Assembly (NCBI RefSeq): GCF_029892485.1
Contig: NZ_JARXVG010000017.1
Location: 1-64,000 of the forward strand
DNA length: 64,000 bases
Origin: Variovorax boronicumulans
Lineage (GTDB): Bacteria; Pseudomonadota; Gammaproteobacteria; Burkholderiales; Burkholderiaceae_C
Direction: 5' to 3'
Shown: positions 8,812 to 18,945 of the stretch, piece by piece
Position numbering within the stretch: the stretch's first letter is position 1
Layout: the number at the start of each line of letters is the position of its first letter
Position numbers and translations under genes: made by a program
The notes under the pieces: generated by a model
Database searches by the model: none
What the model was told of the DNA's origin: nothing
Seen by the model: only the letters and a program-made list of their open reading frames with translations

Positions 8812-10299
8812 TCAGTCGGCCGCTGCCCTGTCCTTGCGCAGGCTCGCGAACAGCGACCACGCCATGCCTGCGAGCAACAGCAGGCCGACACCCAAAGCAC
8901 CCCAGAGCCACCACTTGCGTGACGGGTCGTTGGGCGCCACCTCGGGAACGGGCGCGAGCGCGGCGGCTGCGACGGCGGCCTCCACCGCAGCCACGGGCAA
9001 CGTGACCGAAGTGCCGTCCGCCACGACGGGTTTGTCCGCGGCGTAACCCGGTATCAGCGTCGACAACGCGAGCGGCGCACCCGGCACCGCACCTTGAACC
9101 GCGCCCTTGCCGGGCGCCGCGCTCCAGGCCAGCGAGAACGGTGCACCGCCCTGCGCGAGAAACACCAACGTGCGCGGCGTGGCGCCCACCGCAATCGTCG
9201 GCGGCGTGGCGCCGAGCACGCTCACCGGGCCGGAAGTGCGCAGCCGCAGGCGCGAATACACCGCGCCGTCGAGCGCCAGAACCGGCGAACGCGCTTCGCC
9301 GCCGGGTTGCGCGAGGCGGTACACCACCGTGTCGAGCAGCGGTGCCTCGCCGGGGCCGCTGGGCAGCGGGGTCGTTCGGCGCTGCTGGTGTCGCAGCGCG
9401 TAGAGCGGGTTGCGCGGCACGAACTGCGGCGGCGTTGCAGAAGCCGGCGCGGCATCGACCAGGCCCGACACACCGACCTGCGCCAGCGTGTTGATGTCGG
9501 CCAGGTCGATGCGCAGGCTCTGCACCGGCAGGCCGCGCGGCAGCACATAGTCGCAGTAGTCCTCGGCGCAGCGCTCCGGCTTCAGCGCGGCGGACCATTC
9601 GATCGGCGCCACCGGTTCGACCTCCTGCACGCTGTCGATTTCCACCTTGGCGAGCGGCACGCCGTGCTTCGGATCGCTCCAGCGCAGGCGCAGGAAACGC
9701 GTGCGCAGATTGCCCAGCTCGACCGCCATGCGCTCGATGGTCTGGCCGCCGTGGGCCAGGCGCACCAGCTGCTCCTCGCCACCCACCGGGCGCCATTGCC
9801 GCAGGTCGTCGCTGGCCTCCAGCCGGAAGCCGAACAGGCCGCGCGCATCGGGCGCAACCTCGAAGCGCGCCTGCAGCAGGCTGCCCTTGACCTGGCTCAC
9901 GTCGATGAGCCATTGCGCTGCGTCGTTCGGCCTGGCGGCGGTCTTGCTGTCCAGCGCCAAAGAGCCGTCGGGGCGCACGGTGAAAGCCAGTGCGGTATCG
10001 CCCGACGCGGGGTTGCCGGGCAACGCGAAGATCGGCACCGCCTGCGAAGCCGTGCGCGGCGCGGCTGCTTCGTTGCGCAACCAGGCATAGGGCACCGCGT
10101 GTCCGGCGGCGTTGTGGACCCGCAGGTCGCTCAGGTCGCCATAGGCGGCGCGGCCGTAGATGGCGAGCGGCAGCGTGAGCCGGTGGTACGGCCCGGCGCC
10201 CTGCAGCGAGATGGGCGCGGAAGTGATCGGCTGCGCCTGTGCGGCGCTCGTCGCCGCCATCAGCAGCGCAAAGACAACACGAATCGAACGGCCGGTCAT
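8812..10299 (-). CDS. DUF3999 exported membrane-anchored protein
   Basis: A 495-residue protein with a cleavable signal peptide (VVFALLMAATSAAQAQ, about 8-23). A long beta-rich exported body follows. A C-terminal transmembrane helix (KWWLWGALGVGLLLLAG, about 463-482) precedes a short basic cytoplasmic tail. It matches the DUF3999 family, which almost always sits beside a DUF2339 polytopic protein. Here the two genes overlap by 4 bp (ATGA), so they are translationally coupled and probably act together in the envelope. No enzymatic motif is visible. Confidence 0.85.
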   Translation of the reverse strand: MTGRSIRVVFALLMAATSAAQAQPITSAPISLQGAGPYHRLTLPLAIYGRAAYGDLSDLRVHNAAGHAVPYAWLRNEAAAPRTASQAVPIFALPGNPASGDTALAFTVRPDGSLALDSKTAARPNDAAQWLIDVSQVKGSLLQARFEVAPDARGLFGFRLEASDDLRQWRPVGGEEQLVRLAHGGQTIERMAVELGNLRTRFLRLRWSDPKHGVPLAKVEIDSVQEVEPVAPIEWSAALKPERCAEDYCDYVLPRGLPVQSLRIDLADINTLAQVGVSGLVDAAPASATPPQFVPRNPLYALRHQQRRTTPLPSGPGEAPLLDTVVYRLAQPGGEARSPVLALDGAVYSRLRLRTSGPVSVLGATPPTIAVGATPRTLVFLAQGGAPFSLAWSAAPGKGAVQGAVPGAPLALSTLIPGYAADKPVVADGTSVTLPVAAVEAAVAAAALAPVPEVAPNDPSRKWWLWGALGVGLLLLAGMAWSLFASLRKDRAAAD

Positions 10300-13200
10300 G
10301 CCGTACCTCCTTCAGCCGGCGCATTTTGCTTCGGCGCAGTCTCTTCTTTCTTGGGCGGCACGGGCGCGAAGTACCCCACCAGCAACAGCAATGCGCCGAC
10401 GGCGATGAACGACACGATGCGGAACAGCCCGCCCCGGTCTGCCAGCTCGACGAAGAAGAGCTTCAGCACCACCACGCCGAGCAGCGCGGCACCCGCGATC
10501 CACAAGGTCCGTACCCGCCGCCCATGGCCGAGCACCATCGCGACCACGCCGCAGATCGCCCAGGTGATCGACAGCGCCGCCTGCGTGAGCCACGAGGCAT
10601 AGAGCGCATCGAAGCGCCACTCCACGCCCGCGTAGTGGTGGCAGGTGCGCAGCACCATGCCGGTCAGCAGCGCGAGGCCGGTGAAGCCGACCGCGCCCTT
10701 GGCGACCATCGGCTGCACGCGCGCGGACGAACCCTGCGGCAGCGCGCGCCACCAGAGCACCAACGCGAACAGCACGAGCCATTGCGCGAGTTCTAGCGGA
10801 TTGAGCAGCGGCACATACGGCAGCGGCGCCGCATTGCCCGGACTGACGGCGTTGGTGACCCACACCCATGCGAGCAGGTACACCGCCACCGGCGTTGCGG
10901 CGAACTCCAGGTAGGCGCTGCGGTACTCGCTGAGCGGCCAGCGCTGCAGCAGCACCCGAGAACGCAGCGCCCACAGCACGAGCGCCGGCACGATGGCCCA
11001 GCCCAGCAGTTGCCAGCTCGACCACTCGGCGCCGATGCGGCCGAGCTGCCACTGGCACTCGCGCGCCGCGAGCAGGAGGAAGAGCCAGAAGCCCGCGACG
11101 TGGAACGGCTTGAGCGCCGAGACGTCGAGCCAGCGCTTCTGCGCATGCAGCAGGCGCAGGTGCCACACGAGCGCCAGCGGCCAGGCGATCCAGCCGAGCG
11201 CGCTCGACGGCACGTAGAACAGCGTCGGACCGCCTGCGATGCCGTAGGCGGCGATCAGGCCGAAGCCGGGCAGCGTGGCGATCGTTGCCTGGCCGAGCTG
11301 CGACCAGTCGCGCCGGTGCGCCACGAGCGCGGACAGCACCGACGTCACCAGCACCACCGCCATGACGGCTGCGGGCACGTGGTTCGCCAACGCGTTCAGG
11401 TTCAGCGTCCGGACGCTTTCGTTCAGCATGCCGAACAGCCACCAGCCCAGGCCCCAGACCACGGGCACCCACAGCACGACCGGGTTCGCGCACCAGGCGT
11501 TGACCCAGCGCTTGCGCGCCACACCGGTGGGCTCGCCTGCGCGCGGCCGTGCTTCATCGCGCAGCCAGTCACCGGCCAGCAGCGCCGTAAGGCCCAGCAC
11601 CACCGGCGTCCAGAAACCGAGATGGGCGAAGGCGGGGCGCAGCACGCGCATGTCGCCGCCCATCTCCGCCAGCACGATGAAGAAGATCGCCGAGACCGCA
11701 TGCAGCACGCCCGCGAACGCCGCGAGCGGCAGGTGCGCCATGCGCAGCGCCACCCACAGCACGACGCTGGCGGTCAGCGGCCACAGCAGCGCGGCTTGGG
11801 CGAGGCTGATCTGGAACAGCATCGCCAGGTGCAGCAGGCCCACGCCCGCGATCACGCCCACCACATTGCCGACCGACCACACGGGCTGCACGCCGCGCGC
11901 CAGGGCCGCGCGGTGCGCCTGCAGCATCGACCAGGCGGCACTGCCGAGCACGCTGAGCGCGATCAGGCACGCAGCCGCGGCGCCCTGCCAGCCGCTTTCG
12001 AGCGCCTGCCTGGCATCGAGACCATCGCCCGTGCGATGCAGCGTGGCGATGAACCCCGCCACCGCCAGCGCCTGCATGCCGAAGCTCACGTAGGTGAGCG
12101 GCAGCAGCGCGAAGCGCACGGCCACCGCGAAGGTGACCGATGCGAGCACGGCCGTCGCCGCCGCGGCCCAGGGCGGCATGAACCACTGCCACAACAGCAG
12201 CGTGAGCGCGGCCATGCCGAGCCACGGCAAGGCGCTGCCGACGATGGCTTCGAGACTGTCGCCCTCGTCGAGCTTCGCGCGGCGGTGCATGGCCCACATC
12301 GCGAAGGCACTCGCCGCCACCAGCAGTGGGCCGATCACCGAACCCTGCAGCAACGGATGGCCCGCCGCCCCGTCGAGCTGCGTGGCTTCGAGCAGCTTCC
12401 ACACCGCGCCTGCGAACACCAGGAACGAGAAGGCACGCGCATAGACGCGCCCTTGCCGCGCGCCCAGCCAGTACATGCCGGCCGCCTCGACCGCCCACGC
12501 CGCGCCGGTCCACTGCCCCTCGAGGCCGAGCGGAATGGCAAGCGTGCCGAAGATCACCCCGACGATCGCGTAGGCCTCCGCCAGCAGCGCAAGGCCCTTG
12601 GGCTGCGTGGCGAACACCAGCCGCCCCATCACGAGGTAGAACGCCGCGAGCGCCATTGCCGAGAAAGCGGCGCCGTAGGGCCACGGATGCATCAGCAGGT
12701 ACTGCATGCCGAATGCGACCATCGGCGTGCCGAACACCAGCGAGCTGTCGACCCGGCCCGCGCGGCGCAGCGTGTCGAGCGCGCGCGTGGCCAGCGGTTG
12801 CGCGGACTGCACCGGCGCATCGAACAGCGTGCGGCGCGCAAAGAACAAGCCGATGGCCGTGAACAGCAGGAAGAACACGATGAGGAACGGCTGCACGATG
12901 CCGTACTGGTCGTCGGTGTAGTACTTGTGCGCCCAGCCGGCCGCGAGCGTGAAGGTGCCGACGAAGCCGATCAGGTTGAGCACGCGCCAGGCCTTGAACC
13001 AAGCGATCAGCACGATGCCCACGTCGAGCACCAGCAGGTAGGTGAAGAGGCCGACCGGCTGGTTGGAGCCGGTCGATGCCAGCACCGGTGCCGCGAAGCC
13101 TTCGAGCGCCGCGACGATGGCGAGCAAGGGCGCGTTCTGCAGCACCGCAAGCGCGGCGCTGAGCGCCGCCACGCCGAACAGGAATGCGAAGCCCACGCTG

Positions 13201-14135
13201 GCCGGCAGCAGGCCGCTGAGCTTCATGGCCGCGAGCGTCGTGAGATAGAAGACGCCGATGCCCGCGCCCTGCAATATCAGCGCATAGTCCGCGCGCTTGT
13301 GGCGCAGCAGCCAGCCCAGCACCAAGAGGCCCGCGCCCACCAGCGCGACCGCGGCGTAGCGCAGCTCGATCGGCACCGTGACGCGTTCGGCCGTGTAGCG
13401 CAGCAGGAAAGCCAGGCCGAGGAACAGGATCAGCACGCCGAGCTTGACCAGCATGTTGCCGCCGAAGATCAGGTTGGAGATCGGTGCGGGCAGTCGGTCG
13501 CGCAGCGGGATCGGTGGCGGCGGAGGCGGCGGAGGTGGACGGCGGACCAGCGGCGGCACGGCGACCGGCGCAGGGACAGCGATGGTCTCAGACGGACGTG
13601 GCGCGGCGGGTTTGTCGAAAGCGGGAACGACGGGTGCGGCCGGCGCCTCTGCGGCGGGCTCCTTGGCAACGACGACAGGTTGCGGAACCTGCATGGTCGA
13701 GATGGGGGGCCGCGTCATCTCGGCGGCGCGTGCGGTCGCCGGTTGACCCAAGGGCAATGAAGGCGATTCGGCCACTGGCGTGCTGGCCATGGAGGTGGCG
13801 AGATCGCCCACCGGCGTCGCCACCGGTGCAGCAGCCACTTCGCTCGCACCCTGCGCGAGCCGGCGTTCGAGCTGGCTGACGCGCTCCTCGAGTTCGGTCA
13901 CTCGCTGCTGCAGCTTCAGCACGCCGCCTGCGGGTGCGGTCGCGGCCGGCGTGCCAGCGGCGCGGCCGTCCAGCAAGCCGCCTTCAGCCTCGGTGCGCTG
14001 CGGCGCATCCTTTTTCTTCTTGCCGAACAGCTTCGAGAACGCAAAGGCGCCGACGAGGGCGAGGACCAGCGCCACAGGCACCGATTCGAACAGCGCCCCG
14101 ATGAACAGGCCGGCAATCATGCCTATGAACCACAT
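10296..14135 (-). CDS. DUF2339 giant polytopic membrane protein
   Basis: A 1279-residue inner-membrane protein. The N-terminus has one hydrophobic segment (about 2-35), then a coiled-coil stretch (LKLQQRVTELEERVSQLERRL, about 73-93) and a Pro/Ala-rich linker ending in a run of prolines (about 195-205). From about residue 225 to the end there are some 25-30 closely packed hydrophobic segments, as in DUF2339. The molecular role is unknown. It is coupled to the DUF3999 partner by a 4-bp overlap. About 108 bp separate its start from the end of the helicase gene, with no clear terminator. Confidence 0.85.
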   Translation of the reverse strand: MWFIGMIAGLFIGALFESVPVALVLALVGAFAFSKLFGKKKKDAPQRTEAEGGLLDGRAAGTPAATAPAGGVLKLQQRVTELEERVSQLERRLAQGASEVAAAPVATPVGDLATSMASTPVAESPSLPLGQPATARAAEMTRPPISTMQVPQPVVVAKEPAAEAPAAPVVPAFDKPAAPRPSETIAVPAPVAVPPLVRRPPPPPPPPPIPLRDRLPAPISNLIFGGNMLVKLGVLILFLGLAFLLRYTAERVTVPIELRYAAVALVGAGLLVLGWLLRHKRADYALILQGAGIGVFYLTTLAAMKLSGLLPASVGFAFLFGVAALSAALAVLQNAPLLAIVAALEGFAAPVLASTGSNQPVGLFTYLLVLDVGIVLIAWFKAWRVLNLIGFVGTFTLAAGWAHKYYTDDQYGIVQPFLIVFFLLFTAIGLFFARRTLFDAPVQSAQPLATRALDTLRRAGRVDSSLVFGTPMVAFGMQYLLMHPWPYGAAFSAMALAAFYLVMGRLVFATQPKGLALLAEAYAIVGVIFGTLAIPLGLEGQWTGAAWAVEAAGMYWLGARQGRVYARAFSFLVFAGAVWKLLEATQLDGAAGHPLLQGSVIGPLLVAASAFAMWAMHRRAKLDEGDSLEAIVGSALPWLGMAALTLLLWQWFMPPWAAAATAVLASVTFAVAVRFALLPLTYVSFGMQALAVAGFIATLHRTGDGLDARQALESGWQGAAAACLIALSVLGSAAWSMLQAHRAALARGVQPVWSVGNVVGVIAGVGLLHLAMLFQISLAQAALLWPLTASVVLWVALRMAHLPLAAFAGVLHAVSAIFFIVLAEMGGDMRVLRPAFAHLGFWTPVVLGLTALLAGDWLRDEARPRAGEPTGVARKRWVNAWCANPVVLWVPVVWGLGWWLFGMLNESVRTLNLNALANHVPAAVMAVVLVTSVLSALVAHRRDWSQLGQATIATLPGFGLIAAYGIAGGPTLFYVPSSALGWIAWPLALVWHLRLLHAQKRWLDVSALKPFHVAGFWLFLLLAARECQWQLGRIGAEWSSWQLLGWAIVPALVLWALRSRVLLQRWPLSEYRSAYLEFAATPVAVYLLAWVWVTNAVSPGNAAPLPYVPLLNPLELAQWLVLFALVLWWRALPQGSSARVQPMVAKGAVGFTGLALLTGMVLRTCHHYAGVEWRFDALYASWLTQAALSITWAICGVVAMVLGHGRRVRTLWIAGAALLGVVVLKLFFVELADRGGLFRIVSFIAVGALLLLVGYFAPVPPKKEETAPKQNAPAEGGTA

Positions 14136-14243
14136 CCCTGACTCCCCATGTTTTGGCGAGTCCGGAGTGTACGGCTGATCCCGGCTGAAACCGCTGCGGC
14201 GCCCGCCCGGCCTATGCTGTTAGCTATAGGTTTGGTAGCAGTC

Positions 14244-16655
14244 TCAGACCGGCGTGAGCTTGGCCACCGACAGCGCCAACCACTTCACGCCGTGGCGCGT
14301 GAACTTGACCTGCGCACGCGCGTCGTCGCCCGTGCCTTCGAGGGCGACCACTGTGCCTTCGCCGAACTTGTTGTGGAACACCTGCATGCCCGAGCGCAGG
14401 CCGTGCGACGGTGCGGTCTTCTGCGGCGGCACCGGCGGGCTGGCGAAGGTGTCCTTGCTGCCGCCGTAGCTGTTGCTTCCACCGCTGTAGCCGCCGCTGC
14501 CGCCGCGCGTGCTCGCATAACCGCCGCCATAGCCGAACGCCGACGGCGTGAAGCCCTGGTTCTTCGGCGTGAGCCACTTGAGCGCGCTCTCGGGCAGCTC
14601 GTCGAAGAAACGGCTCTTGACGTTGTAGCGGGTCTGGCCGTGCAGCATGCGCGTCTGCGAATGGCTCAGGTACAGGCGCTTGCGGGCGCGCGTGATCGCC
14701 ACGTACATCAGGCGGCGCTCTTCTTCGAGGCTCTCGAAGTCGCTCATCGAGTTCTCGTGCGGAAAGAGGCCCTCCTCCATGCCGGTGATGAACACGCAGT
14801 CGAACTCCAGGCCCTTGGCGGCGTGCACGGTCATGAGCTGCACCGCGTCCTGCCCGGCCTGCGCCTGGTTGTCGCCCGATTCGAGCGCGGCGTGCGTGAG
14901 GAAGGCGGCCAGCGGGCTCAGCGTTTCGCCAGTTTCGGCGTCGGGGGCGAGCGGCTCGTCGACCACCGGGCGGGTGGGGTCGATGCCCTGGCTCGCGGGC
15001 GACTGGCGCAACTCGTCGATCGGCAGCGCCACCGCATCGCGGCCGAAGCCTTCCAGCGTGACGAAGCTCTCGGCCGCATTCACCAGTTCTTCCAGATTCT
15101 CGAGGCGGTCCGCGCCTTCTCGGTCGGCCTTGTAGTGCTCGACGAGCCCGCTGTGATCGAGCACCAGCTCGATGATCTCGCGCAGGCTCACGCCCTGGGT
15201 CTGCTCGCGCAGCACGTCGATCTTGGCGACGAAGCCCGTGAGGTTCGCGCCCGCCTTGCCGCCGACGACGCTGACCGCATCGTGCAGCGAACGCCCGGCC
15301 GCGCGGGCCGCGTCCTGCAGGGTTTCGAGCGTGCGCGCGCCGATGCCGCGCGGCGGGAAGTTGACGACACGCAGGAAGCTGGTGTCGTCGTCCTTGTTCT
15401 CCAGGAGGCGCAAGTAAGCCAGCGCGTGCTTGATTTCGGCGCGCTCGAAGAAGCGGAGGCCCCCATACACGCGGTACGGCACCGAAGCATTGAAGAGCGC
15501 GGTTTCTATCACCCGGCTCTGCGCATTGCTGCGGTAGAGCACGGCCATTTCCTTGCGGTCGAAGCCGTCGCGCACCAGCTGGCGCATTTCCTCGACCATC
15601 CACTGCGCCTCGGCGAGGTCGGTGGGCGATTCGTACACGCGCACCGGCTCGCCCGGGCCCTGGTCGGTACGCAGGTTCTTGCCCAGGCGCTTCTTGTTGT
15701 GGCTGATGAGCTCGTTGGCCGAGTCGAGGATGTTGCTGTAGCTGCGGTAGTTCTGCTCCAGCTTGATCTGGTGCTGCACGTCGAACTCGCGCACGAAGTC
15801 GGCCATGTTGCCCACGCGCGCGCCGCGAAAGGCGTAGATGCTCTGGTCATCGTCGCCCACGGCGATCACGCTGTTGTTCGGGTTCGGCGTGAACTGCCCG
15901 CCGACGGTGCTGCCCGAGAGCATCTTGATCCACGCGTACTGCAGGCGGTTGGTGTCCTGGAACTCGTCGATCAGGATGTGGCGAAAGCGCCGCTGGTAGT
16001 GCTCGCGCACGGGGTCGTTGTCGCGCAGCAGTTCGTAGCTGCGCAGCATGAGCTCGCCGAAGTCGACCACGCCTTCGCGCTGGCACTGCTCTTCGTACAG
16101 CTGGTAGAGCTCGACCTTCTTGCGGTCGTCGTCGCTGCGGATCTCCACATCCTTCGGACGCAGGCCGTCTTCCTTGGCGCCGGCGATGAACCACTGGGTC
16201 TGCTTGGCGGGAAAACGCTCGTCGTCGACGTTGAACTGCTTCATCAGGCGCTTGATGGCCGAGAGCTGGTCCTGGGTGTCGAGGATCTGGAAGGTCGAAG
16301 GCAGGTTGGCGAGCTTCCAGTGCGCGCGCAGGAGGCGGTTGCACAGGCCGTGGAAGGTGCCGATCCACATGCCGCGCACATTGACCGGCAGGATCGCCGT
16401 CAGCCGCGTCATCATTTCCTTGGCGGCCTTGTTGGTGAAGGTCACGGCGAGGATGCCGCCGGCGGAGACCTGACCCGTCTGCAGCAGCCAGGCGATGCGG
16501 GTGGTCAGCACCCGGGTCTTGCCGGAGCCAGCGCCCGCGAGGATGAGCGCATTGCCCGCCGGCAGGGTGACCGCAGAAAGCTGCTCCGCGTTCAGGTTCT
16601 TGAGCAGCGGCAGGTCCGCAGAGTGGGCGTCAGCCGCAGGATCGTTAAACAACAT
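14244..16655 (-). CDS. uvrD: UvrD/Rep-type ATP-dependent 3'-5' DNA helicase
   Basis: An 803-residue superfamily 1A helicase for nucleotide-excision and mismatch repair or replication restart. Motifs in order: Q/I region LNAEQLSAV, Walker A AGAGSGKT (about 42-49), Ia TFTNKAAKEM, II DEFQDTN, III GDDDQSIYAFRGA, IV EQNYRS, V TVHAAKGLEFD and VI EERRLMYVAITRA. The C-terminus has a Gly/Ser/Tyr-rich linker (about 690-730) and ends in a Tudor-like segment (GMQVFHNKFGEGTVVALEG), typical of UvrD/PcrA. ATG 16655 is chosen because a good GGAGG lies just upstream. Whether it is functionally UvrD or Rep cannot be decided here. Confidence 0.93.
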   Translation of the reverse strand: MLFNDPAADAHSADLPLLKNLNAEQLSAVTLPAGNALILAGAGSGKTRVLTTRIAWLLQTGQVSAGGILAVTFTNKAAKEMMTRLTAILPVNVRGMWIGTFHGLCNRLLRAHWKLANLPSTFQILDTQDQLSAIKRLMKQFNVDDERFPAKQTQWFIAGAKEDGLRPKDVEIRSDDDRKKVELYQLYEEQCQREGVVDFGELMLRSYELLRDNDPVREHYQRRFRHILIDEFQDTNRLQYAWIKMLSGSTVGGQFTPNPNNSVIAVGDDDQSIYAFRGARVGNMADFVREFDVQHQIKLEQNYRSYSNILDSANELISHNKKRLGKNLRTDQGPGEPVRVYESPTDLAEAQWMVEEMRQLVRDGFDRKEMAVLYRSNAQSRVIETALFNASVPYRVYGGLRFFERAEIKHALAYLRLLENKDDDTSFLRVVNFPPRGIGARTLETLQDAARAAGRSLHDAVSVVGGKAGANLTGFVAKIDVLREQTQGVSLREIIELVLDHSGLVEHYKADREGADRLENLEELVNAAESFVTLEGFGRDAVALPIDELRQSPASQGIDPTRPVVDEPLAPDAETGETLSPLAAFLTHAALESGDNQAQAGQDAVQLMTVHAAKGLEFDCVFITGMEEGLFPHENSMSDFESLEEERRLMYVAITRARKRLYLSHSQTRMLHGQTRYNVKSRFFDELPESALKWLTPKNQGFTPSAFGYGGGYASTRGGSGGYSGGSNSYGGSKDTFASPPVPPQKTAPSHGLRSGMQVFHNKFGEGTVVALEGTGDDARAQVKFTRHGVKWLALSVAKLTPV

Positions 16656-16738
16656 CCTCCGATTGTAGAAACCACGGCGTATGCGGGTTATATGAAGAAC
16701 TGGAAGACCTGCCACCGGGACACCGCGTAGACTCAATC

Positions 16739-16770
16739 ACCGGGCCCAAGATTCTTGCGCCCGGTTTTTT
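16739..16770 (+). terminator. Strong intrinsic terminator upstream of guaC
   Basis: Stem ACCGGGC (16739-16745) pairs with GCCCGGT (16759-16765). The loop can itself pair CAAG with CTTG (16747-16757), and TTTTTT follows. It lies on the plus strand about 95 bp before guaC, while the only upstream gene (uvrD) runs the other way. It must therefore end a short leader or small RNA. A second CACCGGG copy at 16713-16719 could compete for the same right arm. Confidence 0.75.
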
Positions 16771-16862
16771 GTGGGCGTTTTCTTTTCGAGAAGCACCGCA
16801 AAGGCCGGCCGGACCAAGCGCTCATTCGTTTTTTTCTAACGATTCCTTTCAGGAGCCTGGTC

Positions 16863-17840
16863 ATGCAGATTTTCGACTACGACAACATCCTTTTGCTCCC
16901 CCGCAAGTGCCGCGTGGAGAGCCGCTCCGAATGCGACGCCAGCGTCACGCTGGGCGAGCGCACCTTCCGCCTCCCGGTGGTGCCGGCCAACATGAAGACG
17001 GTGGTCGACGAGTCGATCTGCCTGTGGCTCGCGCAGAACGGCTACTTCTATGTGATGCACCGCTTCGACCTGGACAACGTGAAGTTCGTCAAGGAGATGC
17101 AGGGCAAGGGCGTGTTCGCCTCGATCTCGCTCGGCGTGAAGAAGCCCGACTACGAGACCGTCGACCAACTGGTGGCACAAGGCCTCGCTCCCGAATACAT
17201 CACGATCGACATCGCGCATGGCCATGCCGACAGCGTGAAGAACATGATCGGCTACCTCAAGGAGAAGCTGCCCAAGGCCTTCGTGATCGCCGGCAATGTC
17301 GGCACGCCCGAAGCGGTGATCGACCTGGAGAACTGGGGCGCGGATGCGACCAAGGTCGGCATCGGCCCGGGCAAGGTCTGCATCACCAAGCTCAAGACGG
17401 GTTTCGGCACGGGCGGCTGGCAGCTGTCGGCGCTCAAGTGGTGCGCGCGCGTGGCGACCAAGCCGATCATTGCGGATGGCGGCATTCGCGACCACGGCGA
17501 CATCGCCAAGAGCGTGCGCTTCGGCGCCTCGATGGTGATGATCGGCTCGCTGTTCGCGGGCCACGAAGAGTCGCCGGGCAAGACGGTGGACGTCGACGGC
17601 ACGCTCTTCAAGGAGTACTACGGCTCGGCCAGCGACTTCAACAAGGGCGAGTACAAGCACGTCGAGGGCAAGCGCATCCTCGAACCCATCAAGGGCAAGC
17701 TGGCCGACACGCTGGTCGAGATGGAGCAGGACGTGCAGAGCTCGATCAGCTATGCAGGCGGCCGCACGCTGATGGACATCCGCAAGGTCAACTACGTCAC
17801 GCTGGGCGGCGCCAACGAGGGCGAACATCTGCTGATGTAA
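16863..17840 (+). CDS. guaC: GMP reductase
   Basis: A 325-residue IMPDH/GMPR-family TIM barrel that converts GMP to IMP with NADPH and release of ammonia, in purine salvage. It is the short Bacillus-type GuaC without CBS domains. Seen in sequence: N-terminal [21 protein letters not shown] (about 43-50), the phosphate/catalytic loop [12 protein letters not shown] with nucleophile C173, and the GGWQLSA and [13 protein letters not shown] segments (about 216-229). ATG 16863 follows an AGGAG at about 16851. A strong terminator in its leader suggests expression may be attenuated. Confidence 0.95.
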   Translation: MQIFDYDNILLLPRKCRVESRSECDASVTLGERTFRLPVVPANMKTVVDESICLWLAQNGYFYVMHRFDLDNVKFVKEMQGKGVFASISLGVKKPDYETVDQLVAQGLAPEYITIDIAHGHADSVKNMIGYLKEKLPKAFVIAGNVGTPEAVIDLENWGADATKVGIGPGKVCITKLKTGFGTGGWQLSALKWCARVATKPIIADGGIRDHGDIAKSVRFGASMVMIGSLFAGHEESPGKTVDVDGTLFKEYYGSASDFNKGEYKHVEGKRILEPIKGKLADTLVEMEQDVQSSISYAGGRTLMDIRKVNYVTLGGANEGEHLLM

Positions 17841-17864
17841 GCGCCCTGCCCTGGGCTGTGTCGG

Positions 17865-18731
17865 TCAGGCTTCGAGCAGTTGCACCGCGTGGCGGTGCAG
17901 CGTGTGGGCCGGGTCGGCGAATGCATCGACCACGCCGAAATGGTCGAGGCCCGGGAGCACCTCGCACACCGGCACCGCATTGCGGCCCCAGGCGTCGCGG
18001 ATCATCGTGTTGTGGCGGATGAATTCGGGGCTCTCTTCACCACCGACGGCTGCGTAGAGCTGGCCGCGTGGCGGCGCGGGCCAGAGCGCCGGACTCGCAC
18101 GATGGGCGTCTGCATCGGTCAGCTTCAGCGTGTGCTCCAGGAAGGGCGTGCGTTGCAGCGGCCGCAGGTCGTAGAGGCCAGAGATCGAAAGCGCGTTGCG
18201 CACCAGTTGCGCGGGCAGATCGGGCGTGACCGCATTCCAGTCGCAGGACAACAAAGCCGCCGCCATGTGGCCACCGGCCGAATGACCGGCGACGGTGATG
18301 CGCGAGGGATCGCCGCCGTAGGCCGCGACGTGGCGCCACGTCCATTCGAGCGCGCGCACCATCTGCAGCAGGATGCCCGGCACGGTGACGGGTGCCTCGA
18401 CCGGTCCGGGGCACAACGCGTAGTTGGGTACGACGACGCAAATGCCGCGGTCGTTGAACGACGGCGCGATGAAGGAATGCTGGCTCTTGTCCATCGCACG
18501 CCAGTAGCCGCCGTGGATGAAGACCAGCACCGGCGCGTCGGGGATCGGCGCGGGGAAGATGTCGAGCGTCTCGTTCGGGCCCTCGCCGTAGGGCAGGTCG
18601 ATCCGGCCGGGCAAGGCATCGCGCACCGCGGCCGATTCGCGCGTCCAGCGTTCGAAGTACGCCGGATGGTTTTTCACCCGCGCGAGGTTGTTGTACATGC
18701 CTTCCAGCCAGGCGGGGTCGTACGAAGCCAT
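17865..18731 (-). CDS. Alpha/beta hydrolase (kynurenine formamidase/HSL-like)
   Basis: A 288-residue alpha/beta hydrolase. The oxyanion motif HGGYW (about 93-97) and the nucleophile elbow GHSAGG (about 148-153, Ser at about 150) are those of the hormone-sensitive lipase/arylformamidase group. The catalytic His is likely in LDHFGVVD near residue 268. The fold is close to bacterial and eukaryotic kynurenine formamidases of the esterase type. The substrate is not certain and no tryptophan genes adjoin it. It is transcribed towards guaC, with 24 bp between the stops. Confidence 0.8.
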   Translation of the reverse strand: MASYDPAWLEGMYNNLARVKNHPAYFERWTRESAAVRDALPGRIDLPYGEGPNETLDIFPAPIPDAPVLVFIHGGYWRAMDKSQHSFIAPSFNDRGICVVVPNYALCPGPVEAPVTVPGILLQMVRALEWTWRHVAAYGGDPSRITVAGHSAGGHMAAALLSCDWNAVTPDLPAQLVRNALSISGLYDLRPLQRTPFLEHTLKLTDADAHRASPALWPAPPRGQLYAAVGGEESPEFIRHNTMIRDAWGRNAVPVCEVLPGLDHFGVVDAFADPAHTLHRHAVQLLEA

Positions 18732-18819
18732 GCAGTTGTTGCTCTTGATTTGCGAGGCGCGAATCTTGGCATGCCGACGAGCGCCGGGGCAGGAGTCTGG
18801 TTAGAATTTACGTCGTGTT

Positions 18820-18895
<76 letters not shown>

Positions 18896-18904
18896 ACCGA
18901 TTTG

Positions 18905-18940
18905 AAAAGGCCTTGGCAACCGCCAAGGCCTTTTCTTTTT
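18905..18940 (+). terminator. Intrinsic terminator after tRNA-Ala
   Basis: A 13-bp perfect stem, AAAAGGCCTTGGC (18905-18917) against GCCAAGGCCTTTT (18922-18934), has a 4-nt loop and a following T-rich run (TTCTTTTT). Its A-rich left arm gives T-rich sequence on the other strand too, so it may also serve the SDR gene that ends at 18946 on the minus strand. Confidence 0.9.
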
Positions 18941-18945
18941 GGCAT

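Noticed and set aside
11010-13760. Long plus-strand open frame opposite the DUF2339 gene
   Set aside because: Arg/His/Gln-rich composition without domains. The minus-strand gene explains the stretch.
14148-16730. An 860-residue plus-strand frame opposite the helicase
   Set aside because: Antisense shadow of a fully motif-complete UvrD-type gene.
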